A stretch of DNA of 64,000 nucleotides from Burkholderia diffusa (GCF_001718315.1 NZ_CP013362.1:1736001-1800000), one strand, 5' to 3'. Shown: positions 27,593 to 36,906, counted from the stretch's first letter. Notes: generated by a model from the letters alone, not told the origin. Translations and numbers: made by a program.

Positions 27593-28420
27593 ATGACGAT
27601 CCTCTATCGCGGCATGAACCGCGCGGCGCTCGACGCCGCCTACCTGAACACGAAGGCCATTCCCGATTTCCCGGCAGTGCTCGCGTCCTGCCAGGCACGC
27701 AGCGCGGCGCTCTACGATGCGACGCCCGGGCAGCGCGACCTGCGTTACGGTGCCCGGGCGGCGCAGCGTTTCGACTGGTTGCGGTGCGGCCAGCCCGACG
27801 CGCCGCTGTTCGTGTTCATTCACGGCGGCTACTGGCAACACTGCGCGAAAGAAGATTTCGCGTACGCGGCCGCCGGGCCGCTCGCGCACGGCTTCGACGT
27901 CGTGCTTGCCGAATACACGCTCGCACCGACGGCGTCGATGACCGAGATCGTCGGCGAGATCGGCGCGTTGCTCGACCATCTCGCGGCCGACCCCGACGGC
28001 ATCGGCACCGCCGGACGACCGATCCACCTGAGCGGTCACTCGGCCGGCGGTCACCTGACGGCCGTGCATCGCGCGCATCCGGCCGTCGTGTCGGCGCTCG
28101 CGATCAGTCCGCTCGTCGATCTCGAACCGATCTCGCTTTGCGTGCTCGACGACAAGCTGAAGCTTACCGCGCAGGAAATCGCCGCATACAGCCCGCTGTA
28201 TCACATCGGGCCCGGCGCACCGACCGTCGTCGCGGTTGGCGCGGCCGAGCTGCCGGAGCTCGTGCGCCACGCGCACGAATACGCGGACGCATGCGAAGCG
28301 GCCGGCGAACGAATCGCACGCGCATGGCTGTCCGGCATGCAGCACTTCACGGTGCTCGACGACCTCGCGAAACCGGAGAGCGCGATGCTCGCCGCGTTGC
28401 AGGCGATCGCGCCGCGCTGA
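27593..28420 (+). CDS. Alpha/beta hydrolase, kynurenine formamidase-like
   Basis: The 275-residue protein has an oxyanion-hole motif HGGYW (77-81) and the nucleophile motif GHSAGG (Ser150), the pattern of the hormone-sensitive-lipase branch that includes kynurenine formamidase. A catalytic histidine lies in [11 protein letters not shown] near the C-terminus. It could hydrolyse an amide or ester made in the pathway encoded upstream. No kynureninase or tryptophan dioxygenase gene is nearby, so kynurenine metabolism is not supported by context. The gap to the VOC gene is 273 bases. Confidence 0.82.
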   Translation: MTILYRGMNRAALDAAYLNTKAIPDFPAVLASCQARSAALYDATPGQRDLRYGARAAQRFDWLRCGQPDAPLFVFIHGGYWQHCAKEDFAYAAAGPLAHGFDVVLAEYTLAPTASMTEIVGEIGALLDHLAADPDGIGTAGRPIHLSGHSAGGHLTAVHRAHPAVVSALAISPLVDLEPISLCVLDDKLKLTAQEIAAYSPLYHIGPGAPTVVAVGAAELPELVRHAHEYADACEAAGERIARAWLSGMQHFTVLDDLAKPESAMLAALQAIAPR

Positions 28421-28540
28421 CCGCGCCGCATTGCTGCGTCTTGCTTGAGTTCGCGCCGCGCGCGGCCGGGCGTATGATCGCCATCAGGCCGGCCTGGCGC
28501 CGTTCGCGACCGCCGCACGGCGCTCCCCAGGACCTTCATC

Positions 28541-29434
28541 ATGGTGAATCCGCTTCATTTCGATCTGCAGTCGCTGCGTGTATTCGCGCTCGTCGCCGAG
28601 CACGGCAGCTTGACCAAGGCGGCCGAATACGGCCGGCTCACGTTGTCCGCGGTCAGCAAGCGGATCGCCGAACTCGAAAGCACGACCGGCAGCGCGCTGT
28701 TCGTCCGGCATGCGCGCGGCGTCGAGCTGACGCCGGCGGGCCGTGCGCTGCTCGACCATGCGGCGAAGGTGATCGAGCAGGTCAACCGGATGGCGCACGA
28801 GATGAGCGACTACGTCGCGGGCGTGCGCGGCCACATTCACGTATGGACCAATACGTCGGCCATTGTCCAGTTCCTGCCGGCCGATCTCGCCGCGTTTCTC
28901 ACCGACCACCCGGGCATCAAGGTCAGTCTCGAGGAGCGGCTGAGCCACGAGATCGTCGACGCGCTCGTGTCCGGCAAGGCCGATCTCGGCGTGTTCGCCG
29001 ACAACGTGCCCGCGCCCGGCATCGAACGCCGCCTGTACCGGCGCGACGAACTCGTGCTGCTCGTGCCGCGTGCGCATCGCTTCGCCGCGCGCGACAGCAT
29101 CCGCTTCGCGGATACGCTCGATGAAGACTACGTCGGCCTGAGCGATGGCAGTTCGCTGCTCGCGCGGATGACCGACGCTGCGTTCGCGGCCGAGCGTTCG
29201 CTGAAGCTGCGCATTCAGGTGTCGAATTTCGACGGCGTGAGCCGGATGATCGAGGCCGGGCTCGGGATCGGCGTACTGCCGCGCGATGCAGTGACGGGCG
29301 AGCGCGCGGCCCGGCTCGGGGTCGTGAAGCTCGACGACGCGTGGGCGACACGCACGTTGTGGGTCGGCGTGAAGGCCGGCACCGTGCTGACCACCGACAT
29401 CGCGAAGCTGTTCGATTTCATGTCGGCACGCTGA
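28541..29434 (+). CDS. LysR-family transcriptional regulator
   Basis: The 297-residue protein has an N-terminal winged helix (LRVFALVAEHGSLTKAAEYGRLTLSAVSKRIAELE) and a periplasmic-binding-like effector domain with GVLPRDAV. It sits between the CoA-transferase operon and an MFS gene. Both of these have copies of the CCTTTCC-N6-GAAAGG dyad, so it is the obvious candidate regulator. The effector is unknown. Confidence 0.9.
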   Translation: MVNPLHFDLQSLRVFALVAEHGSLTKAAEYGRLTLSAVSKRIAELESTTGSALFVRHARGVELTPAGRALLDHAAKVIEQVNRMAHEMSDYVAGVRGHIHVWTNTSAIVQFLPADLAAFLTDHPGIKVSLEERLSHEIVDALVSGKADLGVFADNVPAPGIERRLYRRDELVLLVPRAHRFAARDSIRFADTLDEDYVGLSDGSSLLARMTDAAFAAERSLKLRIQVSNFDGVSRMIEAGLGIGVLPRDAVTGERAARLGVVKLDDAWATRTLWVGVKAGTVLTTDIAKLFDFMSAR

Positions 29435-29510
29435 CACCCGCTCGACAGCGCACCTCGCGCGATGCGCGGGCGCGGGGCACGCATTCGCATACCCCGTGCC
29501 GGTCGCCGCG

Positions 29511-30968
29511 TCATACCGGGTTGATGTCGTCCTGGCTGCGCCGGGTGGTCAACGGCCCGAACACGCGCAGCGTGATGGCAACGATGCCGAGCGCGGCCGA
29601 GATCACGCCGAACATCGCGCCGGCGCCATGCGCGGCCAGCACCGGCAGCAGCACGAACGGCAGCGCGCCGCTGACGATGCGCGACAGCGCGTACGTGCTG
29701 CCGATCGCGGTCGAGCGCACCCGTGCGGGAAAAATCTCCGCCTGGTACACGTGATACGCGTTGCTGAACACGTTCGATGCGCAGGTCGTCAGGAAACCAA
29801 AGCAGACGATCAACACCGTATTGCCCGAATACGCGAAGCATAGCCCGAACGCGGCAATCGACAGGATTGACCCGATCACGAGCGTGCGCCGCTCGATCCA
29901 GTTCAACAGCGGGATCGACAGCAGCGAGCCGATCGGATAGCCGATGAACGACAGTGCAATGAACAGCGTGCTGTCCGTCACATCGAACCCGCGGCTCTTG
30001 ACGACCGTGCCGGCGAGGGTGCCGAAGCCGTAATAGCCGAAGCCCTGAAACAGGTGAAACACCGCGAGCATCAGGTAACGCGCGCCGTAAGGCCGGCGGC
30101 GCAGCAGCGCGATGCGCTCGCCGAGGCTCAGCGGCCGCCGTGGTTCGGCCGATGCAGCGAACTGCTCGGGCATGCGCACGCCCGCGCTGTCGGCGAAGCG
30201 GCGCGCCGCGGCATGCGCATCCGCGATGCGGCCCTGCGCGAGCAGCCAGCGCGGGCTTTCCGGCAGCCGGTGCCGGACCAGCAGCACGTACACGGCGCCG
30301 AGGCTGCCAATCGCGAGGATGATGCGCCAGCCGGCCACACCCGCGACATGCAGCGGATTGAGCCACAGCGCGAGGAAACCGACCAGCGGCACCGCGACGT
30401 ACGAAGTCGTATAGGCCCACGCAGCGAGCCGTCCGCGTTTGTCTTTCGGCAGGATTTCCGACAGGAAGCTGTCGGCGACCGGGTAGATCGCGCCGACGCC
30501 GATGCCCGTCAGGAACCGGCATGCGACCAGCATGTCGGCATTTACCGAAAACGCGCCGATCAGCGAAAACGCGCTGTACCAGACGAGCGTCAGCAAGAAC
30601 GCCTTGCGCCGGCCGATCCGGTCGGCGAGGCTGCCGAGGCACATTGCGCCGACGAACATCCCGATGAATGCCGATGCCAGCAGCAGCTTGAAATCGGCGC
30701 TTTGCCGGCTCAGCCCGTATTCGTTCTGCAGCGCGGAACCGATCGTGCTGACGAGGAAGATCTCGTACATGTCGAAGAACAGCCCGATGCCGATCACCCA
30801 GACGACGAACCGGTGCAGCGCACCGACCGGCAGGTCGTCCATGAATTCGCCGAGCGTGATGCCGCGCACGGGCAGGGCCGTCGCGGCGGCGGCGGCCCGG
30901 GCTGCGGACGGTACGGCGGGCGAGGGTCCGCCCGCGGTGCCGCCGAGGTCGAGGGATTGGCTGTTCAT
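29511..30968 (-). CDS. MFS transporter, sugar/acid:H+ symporter type
   Basis: The 485-residue protein has a hydrophilic N-tail of about 50 residues, then about twelve membrane segments. It carries GSLADRIGRRKAF between segments two and three, the RFLTGIGVGAIYPV helix and PESPRWLL in the central loop, features of the major facilitator sugar-porter/aromatic-acid branch. AGGAGACA precedes the ATG. The gene converges on the LysR gene. An operator-like palindrome about 190 bases upstream links it to the CoA-transferase cluster, so it may import that pathway's substrate. Confidence 0.9.
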   Translation of the reverse strand: MNSQSLDLGGTAGGPSPAVPSAARAAAAATALPVRGITLGEFMDDLPVGALHRFVVWVIGIGLFFDMYEIFLVSTIGSALQNEYGLSRQSADFKLLLASAFIGMFVGAMCLGSLADRIGRRKAFLLTLVWYSAFSLIGAFSVNADMLVACRFLTGIGVGAIYPVADSFLSEILPKDKRGRLAAWAYTTSYVAVPLVGFLALWLNPLHVAGVAGWRIILAIGSLGAVYVLLVRHRLPESPRWLLAQGRIADAHAAARRFADSAGVRMPEQFAASAEPRRPLSLGERIALLRRRPYGARYLMLAVFHLFQGFGYYGFGTLAGTVVKSRGFDVTDSTLFIALSFIGYPIGSLLSIPLLNWIERRTLVIGSILSIAAFGLCFAYSGNTVLIVCFGFLTTCASNVFSNAYHVYQAEIFPARVRSTAIGSTYALSRIVSGALPFVLLPVLAAHGAGAMFGVISAALGIVAITLRVFGPLTTRRSQDDINPV

Positions 30969-31401
30969 CGTGTCTCCTGATTATCGAGTTGCCGTGGCGC
31001 GATGCCCGGCCGTTCGCGGCCGGCCCTGCGGGTCCGGTCGCGCGACGCGGCGCGCGTGCCCGCCAGGCCCGCGAAAGGCCGGCTGCATGGGGTGCGCCGA
31101 TCGTCCGACACATGGTCGGCGAATTCGCGAGGCGCGATAATTGCGGATGCTTCAAGCATCCTTTCCTGCGCAGAAAGGCTGCGGAACGCCCGCAGGGCGG
31201 GCCCGGGATGACGGTCTGGCTGCTGCGGGAATGCGAGGGCAGGGAAAACCATGGGTGGCGCTGCGTGCGTTCGGCCGTCTGCGATGCCGTACGGAGCGGC
31301 ATCGGGAGGGCCGGCCGGCGCTATGCAACGGAGCGGCAAGCTCAGGCCTGCGCATTCGTCGTGCGACTACCGCTGCTCGACGTGGCGCGCCGCATTGCCG
31401 C
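30969..31401. other. 433-bp intergenic stretch upstream of the MFS gene
   Basis: No credible gene is present; the reading frames here are short or GC artefacts. The region holds the MFS promoter side and the palindrome cluster at 31146-31182. The remainder shows no recognised element. Confidence 0.6.
31146..31182. promoter_or_regulatory. Palindrome cluster with operator candidate copy 2
   Basis: GATGCTT-C-AAGCATC (31146-31160) is a perfect dyad. It overlaps CCTTTCC-TGCGCA-GAAAGGCTGC (31160-31182), which shares CCTTTCC-N6-GAAAGGCTGC with the site at 24631-24653. Its location upstream of the MFS gene and the shared 17 outer bases suggest one regulator binds both. Confidence 0.5.
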
Positions 31402-32562
31402 TCATTGCGACGCGCGCGGGTCAGTGCATCCGGCTGTCACCGTCTGCCCGGCATCGACATTGGGGGCAGGGGCGGCGTCCGCGCGTTCCTGGCGGACCGT
31501 ATCCGACGCAACTGCCTGCAGCCTTGCTGCCATGTCCGGCGCGATGCCGAGTTGCGCGGCCGCTTGCTCGCCCGGGCCGAACGTACGTACGTCGACGCCG
31601 GCGATCTGTTGAAACAGCACCAGCGCGCTCAGGTAAGCGCCCAGCACGCCCGGATGCAGATAATCGGGCCGCGAGATCGGCGGGTCGTTCTGCGCGCGCA
31701 TGCCGTACCACAGCAGCGGCGCGCCGGACGGCGCATACGGGTCGGGATCGGCAACGCCGGCCGTCCACGCGTGCTGCCACGCGCGGCCGACCGGCACGAC
31801 AGCGGCGATCGACGGATCGGTGCGGCGCGCGCCTTCGTATGCATCGCGATATGCGGCGACGAGTTCGGTAAGGCGATCGAAGTAGCGCGCGTAAAAACCG
31901 GCGCTGTCCGACTCGCCCGCCAGCGCTTTCGCGAGATCGGCACGCGGCCAGGTTTCATACAGATAGACACGCGCTTGCGGCGCCGCCGCACGAATGCCGC
32001 GCGCGAGCTTCGCGACGCTCGCACGGAAGCCTGCCGGATCGCTGGCGCGGCTGTGCGTGAGCGTAAACGGCAGCGGCTTCGCGCTCAGTTCCTGCAGGAC
32101 CACCACATCCCACGTGGGCCGATCGATCACGTCCGATGCGACACGGCCATGCTGCGCGAGACTCGTCGCCGATATCGCTTCCAGATGGACCTCGTAGTCG
32201 AGTCCGGCTTCGGCGGCGAAGCACGCGAAGATGCCCGGAATCCCGCCCCACGGGCCCGGCTCGCGTTCGGCGCGAGCCCCGGTCTGCCCGAAGTTTTCGT
32301 CCACGACCCGCGCGGTGCCGCCGTCGTCCTTGCTGCCGGAGCGCATCGCGCCGTACGAGCGCACGGGCGCGTAACGGCCGTGCGTGAGACTGTCGCCGAC
32401 GAACAGGATGCGTTGCGGCGTGCGCACGGGCGACCCGCGTGGCAAGTGGGTGGCGGCCGAGGAGGCCGTCGCCGCCCCGGCAACCAGCAACGCCGCGACG
32501 CACATCGACGCGAAACGCAAGATCGGGCAAAGGAACAGGGGCATGGCGGGCATTTCATTCAT
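31402..32562 (-). CDS. Secreted SGNH/GDSL hydrolase
   Basis: A protein of about 386 residues with an N-terminal hydrophobic signal sequence (about 8-36, ending ATASSAA). The GDS motif block FVGDSLTHG lies at 55-62 and a catalytic Asp/His pair in [12 protein letters not shown] towards the C-terminus. SGNH hydrolases remove ester-linked groups from lipids or polysaccharides; export points to an envelope or extracellular substrate. Several in-frame starts exist (GTG 32580, ATG 32562, 32553, 32544) and none has a clear ribosome site; 32562 is a compromise. Confidence 0.8.
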   Translation of the reverse strand: MNEMPAMPLFLCPILRFASMCVAALLVAGAATASSAATHLPRGSPVRTPQRILFVGDSLTHGRYAPVRSYGAMRSGSKDDGGTARVVDENFGQTGARAEREPGPWGGIPGIFACFAAEAGLDYEVHLEAISATSLAQHGRVASDVIDRPTWDVVVLQELSAKPLPFTLTHSRASDPAGFRASVAKLARGIRAAAPQARVYLYETWPRADLAKALAGESDSAGFYARYFDRLTELVAAYRDAYEGARRTDPSIAAVVPVGRAWQHAWTAGVADPDPYAPSGAPLLWYGMRAQNDPPISRPDYLHPGVLGAYLSALVLFQQIAGVDVRTFGPGEQAAAQLGIAPDMAARLQAVASDTVRQERADAAPAPNVDAGQTVTAGCTDPRASQ

Positions 32563-32765
32563 CGTGGGTTCGGGAGGCACGCGTGGCCGCAGTATTTCAC
32601 GAAGCGGCTCGTCGGGGCATATGCCGTTCGGCAGACTTGGATGCGTTGTCCCGGTCCGCTATCCTGAGCGCTGAATTTTTGAAACGCGGCGCGCCGGCAC
32701 ATCCCACGTGCCACCCGCCGCACGCTTCCCGTTTGCGTTCACGCTGCCTACAGGAGACGCTCGAC

Positions 32766-33866
32766 ATGATTCCCTCGCCCGACAACCGAACGCTGTTGCG
32801 CACGCTCGGCATCCGCACCCCGATCATCCAGGCGCCGATGGCCGGCGTCAGCACGCCCGCGCTGGCGGCCGCCGTGTCGAATGCGGGCGGGCTCGGCTCG
32901 CTGGGCGTCGGCGCGACGAACGCCGACGGCGCGCGCAAGATGATTCGCGACACGCGCGCGCTCACCGACCGGCCGTTCAACGTCAATCTGTTCTGCCACC
33001 AGCCGGCCCGCGCAGACGCAGCCGTCGAACGCGCGTGGCTCGACTGGCTCGCGCCCGCGTTCCGCGAACAGGGCGCGACGCCGCCGGCGTCGTTGTCGGA
33101 GATCTACACGAGTTTCGTCGCCGACGACGCGATGCTCACGATGCTGATCGAAGAAAAGCCGGCGGTCGTCAGCTTTCATTTCGGGTTGCCGTCCGATGAG
33201 GCCATCGCCGTGCTGAAGCGCGCGGGCGTCACGCTGTTCGCGTCCGCGACGAATCCCGACGAAGGCCGGCAGATCGCCGCGGCCGGCATCGACGCGATCG
33301 TTGCGCAGGGCATCGAAGCCGGCGGGCACCGTGGCGTATTCGACTCGACGGCGCATGATGACCGGCTCGGTACGTTCGCGCTGACTCGCCTGCTGGTGCG
33401 CGAATGCGCGCTGCCGGTGATCGCCGCGGGCGGCATCATGGACGGCGACGGCATCGCCGCCGCACTCGCGCTCGGCGCGCAGGCCGCGCAGCTCGGCACC
33501 GCCTTCGTCGCGTGCCCGGAGACGTCGATCGACGATGGTTATCGCCGCGCGCTCCTCGGCGACGCGGCGCGCCGCACGACCTTTACGACCGCGATCTCCG
33601 GACGGATCGCGCGCGGCATCGCGAACCGGCTGACCGCGCTCGGCGACGATCCGCACGCACCGGCCACGCCGGCCTATCCGATCGCATACGACGCGGGCAA
33701 GGCACTGCATGCGGCCGCGAAGGCGAACGGCGAGTTTGGCTACGGCGCGCAATGGGCCGGGCAGGCGGCGCCGCTCGCCCGGTCGATGCCGGCAGCCGAA
33801 CTGTTCGCGACGCTCGAACGCGAAACGCGGGCGGCCATCGCCCATTTGCAGCACGCGCTGGACTGA
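32766..33866 (+). CDS. Nitronate monooxygenase (2-nitropropane dioxygenase family)
   Basis: The 366-residue FMN-dependent TIM-barrel enzyme shows [28 protein letters not shown] at the N-terminus, [13 protein letters not shown] with the catalytic histidine, and a phosphate-binding [11 protein letters not shown] plus [12 protein letters not shown]. It oxidises toxic propionate-3-nitronate and related nitronates. CAGGAGACGCTCGAC supplies the ribosome site. It appears monocistronic and divergent from the SGNH hydrolase gene. Confidence 0.91.
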   Translation: MIPSPDNRTLLRTLGIRTPIIQAPMAGVSTPALAAAVSNAGGLGSLGVGATNADGARKMIRDTRALTDRPFNVNLFCHQPARADAAVERAWLDWLAPAFREQGATPPASLSEIYTSFVADDAMLTMLIEEKPAVVSFHFGLPSDEAIAVLKRAGVTLFASATNPDEGRQIAAAGIDAIVAQGIEAGGHRGVFDSTAHDDRLGTFALTRLLVRECALPVIAAGGIMDGDGIAAALALGAQAAQLGTAFVACPETSIDDGYRRALLGDAARRTTFTTAISGRIARGIANRLTALGDDPHAPATPAYPIAYDAGKALHAAAKANGEFGYGAQWAGQAAPLARSMPAAELFATLERETRAAIAHLQHALD

Positions 33867-33945
33867 TTTCCGGGCCGCATACGGCGCAGCGGCACTTGGC
33901 AAATGCGCCGCAATGCGCATGGCCGGGTACAAAATTGCAACGTTC

Positions 33946-33980
33946 TGTATCCGCGTGCGGCGTAGATACAGCGTGATACA
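33946..33980. promoter_or_regulatory. TGTATC/GATACA repeats in front of the GFA gene
   Basis: TGTATC and GATACA form a dyad with a 13-base spacer (33946-33970), and a further GATACA follows at 33975-33980. A TATAAA at 34001-34006 could be a -10 box for the gene at 34035. This is an operator candidate only. Confidence 0.35.
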
Positions 33981-34034
33981 ACGCGTCGGCGACGGGCCGT
34001 TATAAAGCGGACATGACTACTTGAGGAGCACGAC

Positions 34035-34406
34035 ATGTCTGCTACATGGTTCAACGGATCCTGCCATTGCGGTGCCGTGAAATTCGAAGTCCGGACTGCG
34101 ATCGAGCCGGCGGCCCGCTGCAACTGCAGCCTGTGCCGTCGGCGCGGCGCGCTGATGAGCCCGATGTTCCCCGCAGCCGACCTGAAGATCGTCGAAGGCG
34201 AGGGCGCGCTGACGTTGTACCGCTTCAACACGCACACGGCCCGTCACTATTTCTGCAGCCGCTGCGGCGTCTATCCGTTCCACCAGACGCGCAAGGATCC
34301 TGCGTGCTGGCGCGTCAATCTCGGCTGCCTCGACGGCGTCGATCCGTATGCACTCGATGCGACCGTCGCCGACGGCGCAAGCCTTTCCGTCGTGGAGGAT
34401 GCTTGA
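34035..34406 (+). CDS. GFA-family (glutathione-dependent formaldehyde-activating-like) zinc protein
   Basis: The 123-residue protein has the zinc-binding cysteines of the GFA/CENP-V fold: CHCGAV near residue 11, CNCSLC near 32 and CSRCGVYPFH near 78. Some family members were proposed to speed glutathione-formaldehyde adduct formation, but most have no proven role. GAGGAGCACGAC is the ribosome site. Its stop overlaps a short downstream ORF as TGATG. Confidence 0.88.
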   Translation: MSATWFNGSCHCGAVKFEVRTAIEPAARCNCSLCRRRGALMSPMFPAADLKIVEGEGALTLYRFNTHTARHYFCSRCGVYPFHQTRKDPACWRVNLGCLDGVDPYALDATVADGASLSVVEDA

Positions 34407-34546
34407 TGCGCTGGCTGATGATCCTGCTCTTCGCCGCAGGCGGCTTGGCGACCGAAATCGCGCACCCGGTGCAGTGTTCGCTGCTGACGATCAGCCGCCA
34501 ACGGACCGGCGACCGGCGAGGTCGAAACGACGGCGAGCGAGATTGA
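34406..34546 (+). CDS. Possible 46-residue peptide with hydrophobic N-terminus
   Basis: An ATG overlaps the GFA stop, and GGAGGATGC lies just before it. The product has a short hydrophobic start (MRWLMILLFAAGGLATEI) and a basic tail. It could be a small membrane peptide coupled to the GFA gene, but it could equally be chance. No family is recognised. Confidence 0.3.
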   Translation: MRWLMILLFAAGGLATEIAHPVQCSLLTISRQRTGDRRGRNDGERD

Positions 34547-34580
34547 GCCGGGGCAGGCGCCCTGGTGTCGCATCGTGTTG

Positions 34581-34629
34581 ATCGGAAGCGATAATCATGC
34601 TTCCGATAAGATCGCACGCGACATATAAT
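34581..34629 (+). promoter_or_regulatory. ohrR-like promoter with overlapping dyads
   Basis: TATAAT at 34624-34629 and TTCCGA at 34601-34606 with a 17-base spacer make a plausible promoter for the MarR/OhrR gene. ATCGGAAGC and GCTTCCGAT form a 9-bp inverted repeat with a 9-base spacer (34581-34607) across the -35 region. TCCGATAAGATCGCACGCG (34602-34620) matches the motif found twice at the ohr promoter in 15 of 19 positions, which suggests autoregulation. Confidence 0.55.
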
Positions 34630-34671
34630 GCGTTCATCTGCGACACGAACCACTGTCGCTGGAGGACGCTC

Positions 34672-35127
34672 ATGAAACCGACCGAAGCACAATCGCCCGC
34701 TACACCGAAGCTGTCCGAGTTCCTGTGTTTTGCGATCTACTCGACGAATCTTGCGTTCGGCAAGGCGTACAAACCGATCCTCGAAGAGCTCGGCCTCACG
34801 TACACGCAATACATCACGATCATCGCGCTGTGGGAGGAGGGTAATCAGACGGTCGGGCAACTCGGCGAAAAGTTGTTCCTCGAATCGAACACACTGACGC
34901 CAATCCTGAAGAAGCTCGAGGCGATGGGCTATCTGGAGCGGCACCGCGATCCGTCCGACGAGCGCCAGGTGCTCGTGAGCCTGACGAAAAGCGGCCGCCG
35001 GGTGCGCGAGAAGGGGCTCGACATGAACCTGATCGAAGCCACCGGGCTGAAACCCGACGAATTCGCGAAGATGCAGAAGGCCATCGTCACGCTGCGCCGC
35101 AACCTGATCGATTCGATCGACGAATAG
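34672..35127 (+). CDS. ohrR: OhrR-like MarR-family organic-peroxide sensor
   Basis: The 151-residue regulator has the OhrR-specific N-terminus EFLCFAIYST, in which Cys19 matches the peroxide-reactive cysteine. It also has LTYTQYITIIALWEEG, and LGEKLFLESNTLTPILKKLEAMGYLERHRDPSDER as recognition helix and wing. OhrR represses ohr until organic hydroperoxides oxidise the cysteine. TGGAGGACGC precedes the ATG. The ohr gene lies 1.8 kb downstream on the other strand rather than adjacent. A matching motif stands in both promoters. Confidence 0.87.
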   Translation: MKPTEAQSPATPKLSEFLCFAIYSTNLAFGKAYKPILEELGLTYTQYITIIALWEEGNQTVGQLGEKLFLESNTLTPILKKLEAMGYLERHRDPSDERQVLVSLTKSGRRVREKGLDMNLIEATGLKPDEFAKMQKAIVTLRRNLIDSIDE

Positions 35128-35136
35128 ACGAATAAA

Positions 35137-35160
35137 CGCCGGCTCGATGTCGAGCCGGCG
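35137..35160. terminator. Bidirectional rho-independent terminator
   Basis: CGCCGGCTCGA and TCGAGCCGGCG make an 11-bp perfect stem between the OhrR stop and the convergent GNAT gene. On the minus strand the stem is followed by TTTATT, so it suits the GNAT transcript best. Confidence 0.65.
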
Positions 35161-35238
35161 ATGCGATTGCCGCCGGCGTCCTCCGCAATTTCAGTACGTT
35201 TCCCGCAGTCAGGACCGCCGCATCGCCGCAACCGGTCT

Positions 35239-35971
35239 TTATGGTTGGCCCGCCCCGGTTTCCTCGCGCCCCAGCACCAGCAAATGCATGTCGCGGCGCG
35301 TCACGAAGCCGAGTGCGCGATAGCGCTCAATCGCGCCGTGATTCGACGTGAGCACATGCAGGAACGGTGTTTCCGCCCGCGCGCGAATGGTCGCGACCAA
35401 CGACCGGATCAGTCCGGCCGCGAGGCCTTGACCCCGGAAAGCCGGATCCACGCACACGGCGCTGATCTCCGCATGATCGTCGACCCTCAACCGCTGACCG
35501 GCCATTGCCACGAGCCGGCCTTGCCGGCGAACACCGATATAGCCGCCGAATTCGACCGTGCGCGGGCCGAACGGTCCCGGTTCCGTCGCCGCGATCAGTT
35601 CGAGCATCTCCGGCACATCGGCTTCGGTGAGCCTGATATGCATCCAAGGGATGCACTCCGTCGAGCGTTCCTCGCCAGATCATCTGATACAGCGTCGCAC
35701 GCCGGATCACGGAAAAACCCGTTGGCGTCGGGATCTCGTCCGGCGTGACGAGTGCCGCGGGTCCATGCGCGCCGATCAGGCCGTGCAACGCGTCGAAAGC
35801 GGCCGGGCTGCGGTCGGCCATCCCGGCAAACGGCGCGAGCGCCGGAGCAAACCGGCGCGCACGCGCGTCGCCGAGGGCGAAGCGCTGCTGCTCGCCGGCG
35901 AGTGCATGCCATACGGCATTATCGAGCGGATGCGATCCGCTTTCTTCCTGCTCCGTCGTTCTTTCCCGCAT
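35239..35971 (-). pseudogene. GNAT-family N-acetyltransferase gene interrupted by a frameshift
   Basis: Two frames together give one GNAT protein. Residues from the ATG at 35971 (MRERTTEQEESG, then HPLDNAVWHALAGEQQRFALGDARARR) run in one frame to about TLYQMIWRGT. The continuation ECIPWMHIRLTEADVPEM with the acetyl-CoA loop VDPAFRGQGLAAGLI runs in the +1 frame to 35239. The downstream frame has a stop at about 35684, so the slip lies between 35643 and 35684. AAGGAG before 35971 supports the start. The site is a one-base insertion or two-base deletion, or a sequencing error. The encoded enzyme would be inactive if the shift is real. Confidence 0.75.
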
Positions 35972-36042
35972 CGCCCGCTCCTTGATTGAAGACCGCCCGT
36001 CGCACAGCATAGACGCGATCAGCAGGACACGTTGCAGCAAAC

Positions 36043-36079
36043 AATAAGGCGCATGCGATTACATCGCATGCGCCTTATT
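36043..36079. promoter_or_regulatory. 17-bp perfect inverted repeat carrying the Ohr-type motif
   Basis: Two 17-base arms (36043-36059 and 36063-36079) are exact inverted copies with a three-base gap. In the middle, TGCGATTACATCGCATGCG (36054-36072) matches the ohr-promoter motif in 17 of 19 positions. The stem plus the TTATTGTTT that follows on the minus strand also makes it a good rho-independent terminator for the DUF4148 genes. It is about 85 bases upstream of the GNAT start, so it may be both. Confidence 0.6.
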
Positions 36080-36112
36080 TGACGGATGACGTTGCCGATT
36101 TCGCCGCGACGC

Positions 36113-36442
36113 TCAATGACCGAAATAGATCGAGCGCTCGGCGGTGCGCATCGCGATGCGACTGCCGAATTGCGTCGCACCGTCAGCGTTGCTGCCGTAA
36201 CCCGCTGCTTGGGTGTCGGCCGCCGTCGCGGCGTTGTCGCGAACTCGCTTCAGTGCTGCCTGCAGGTTGTCCGGATAGTTGGGATCATTCGGGCGATTCG
36301 GCAGGTAGCCGGCCTGTTGAAGCGCGGCCAGCTCCGCACGCACTTGCGCACGCGTCACCGTGCTTTCGGTCGCGAAGGCCGGTACGGCAACGGAAGCCGA
36401 CACGGCGACAAGCAAGGCTGCAATCAGTTGGGTCTTCATCAT
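36113..36442 (-). CDS. DUF4148-family small exported protein, copy 1
   Basis: The 109-residue protein has a cleavable signal peptide (about 1-24, ending PAFA) and the short DUF4148 motif VTRAQVRAELAALQQAGY. It is a periplasmic protein of a kind abundant in Burkholderia, whose role is unknown. It is a close paralogue of the gene at 36515, in the same orientation with a 72-base gap. GAGGTAA lies before the ATG. A strong hairpin follows its stop. Confidence 0.85.
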   Translation of the reverse strand: MMKTQLIAALLVAVSASVAVPAFATESTVTRAQVRAELAALQQAGYLPNRPNDPNYPDNLQAALKRVRDNAATAADTQAAGYGSNADGATQFGSRIAMRTAERSIYFGH

Positions 36443-36514
36443 TTACCTCGATGGAAAAAAGTGATCGGAATGTGAACGGCGCACGCCGGAAACCGGCGTC
36501 GATTGCGACTTCGT

Positions 36515-36844
36515 TCAATGGCCGAAGTAGACCGAGCGCTCGACGATGCGTGCGACATGACGGCTCCCCGATTGCGTGGCGGCTGCGGCGTCGGCGCCAT
36601 AACCGGACGCCGCCGTGTCGGCTGCGACGATGTCGTTCGCGTGGATACGCGTCAGCGCTGCTTGCAGGTCGTCCGGGTAATGCGGATCGTTCGCGCGTCC
36701 CGGCACATAGCCGGCCTGCTGCAACTGGACGAGTTCGGCACGCACTTGTGCACGCGTCACGACGGCTTCCCCGGCAAAGGCCGGCACGGAAACGGCAGCG
36801 GACACGGCAACGAGAAGAGCGGCAATCAATTTGGTTTTCATCAT
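36515..36844 (-). CDS. DUF4148-family small exported protein, copy 2
   Basis: Also 109 residues, with an almost identical signal peptide (MMKTKLIAALLVAVSA) and the motif VTRAQVRAELVQLQQAGY. The C-terminus ends in SVYFGH, matching SIYFGH of copy 1. The equal length and layout show a tandem duplication with later divergence in the middle. It lies 62 bases downstream of ohr, so it may be transcribed with it. Confidence 0.85.
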   Translation of the reverse strand: MMKTKLIAALLVAVSAAVSVPAFAGEAVVTRAQVRAELVQLQQAGYVPGRANDPHYPDDLQAALTRIHANDIVAADTAASGYGADAAAATQSGSRHVARIVERSVYFGH

Positions 36845-36906
36845 TCACCTCGACAAGAAAATGGCGGAACGTTGGGAAGGCAGCACGAGACCGCCCGGCG
36901 CATTGC

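Noticed and set aside
35643..35684. Programmed ribosomal frameshift in the GNAT gene
   Set aside because: No known GNAT uses recoding and no clear stimulator is present; mutation or sequence error is simpler.
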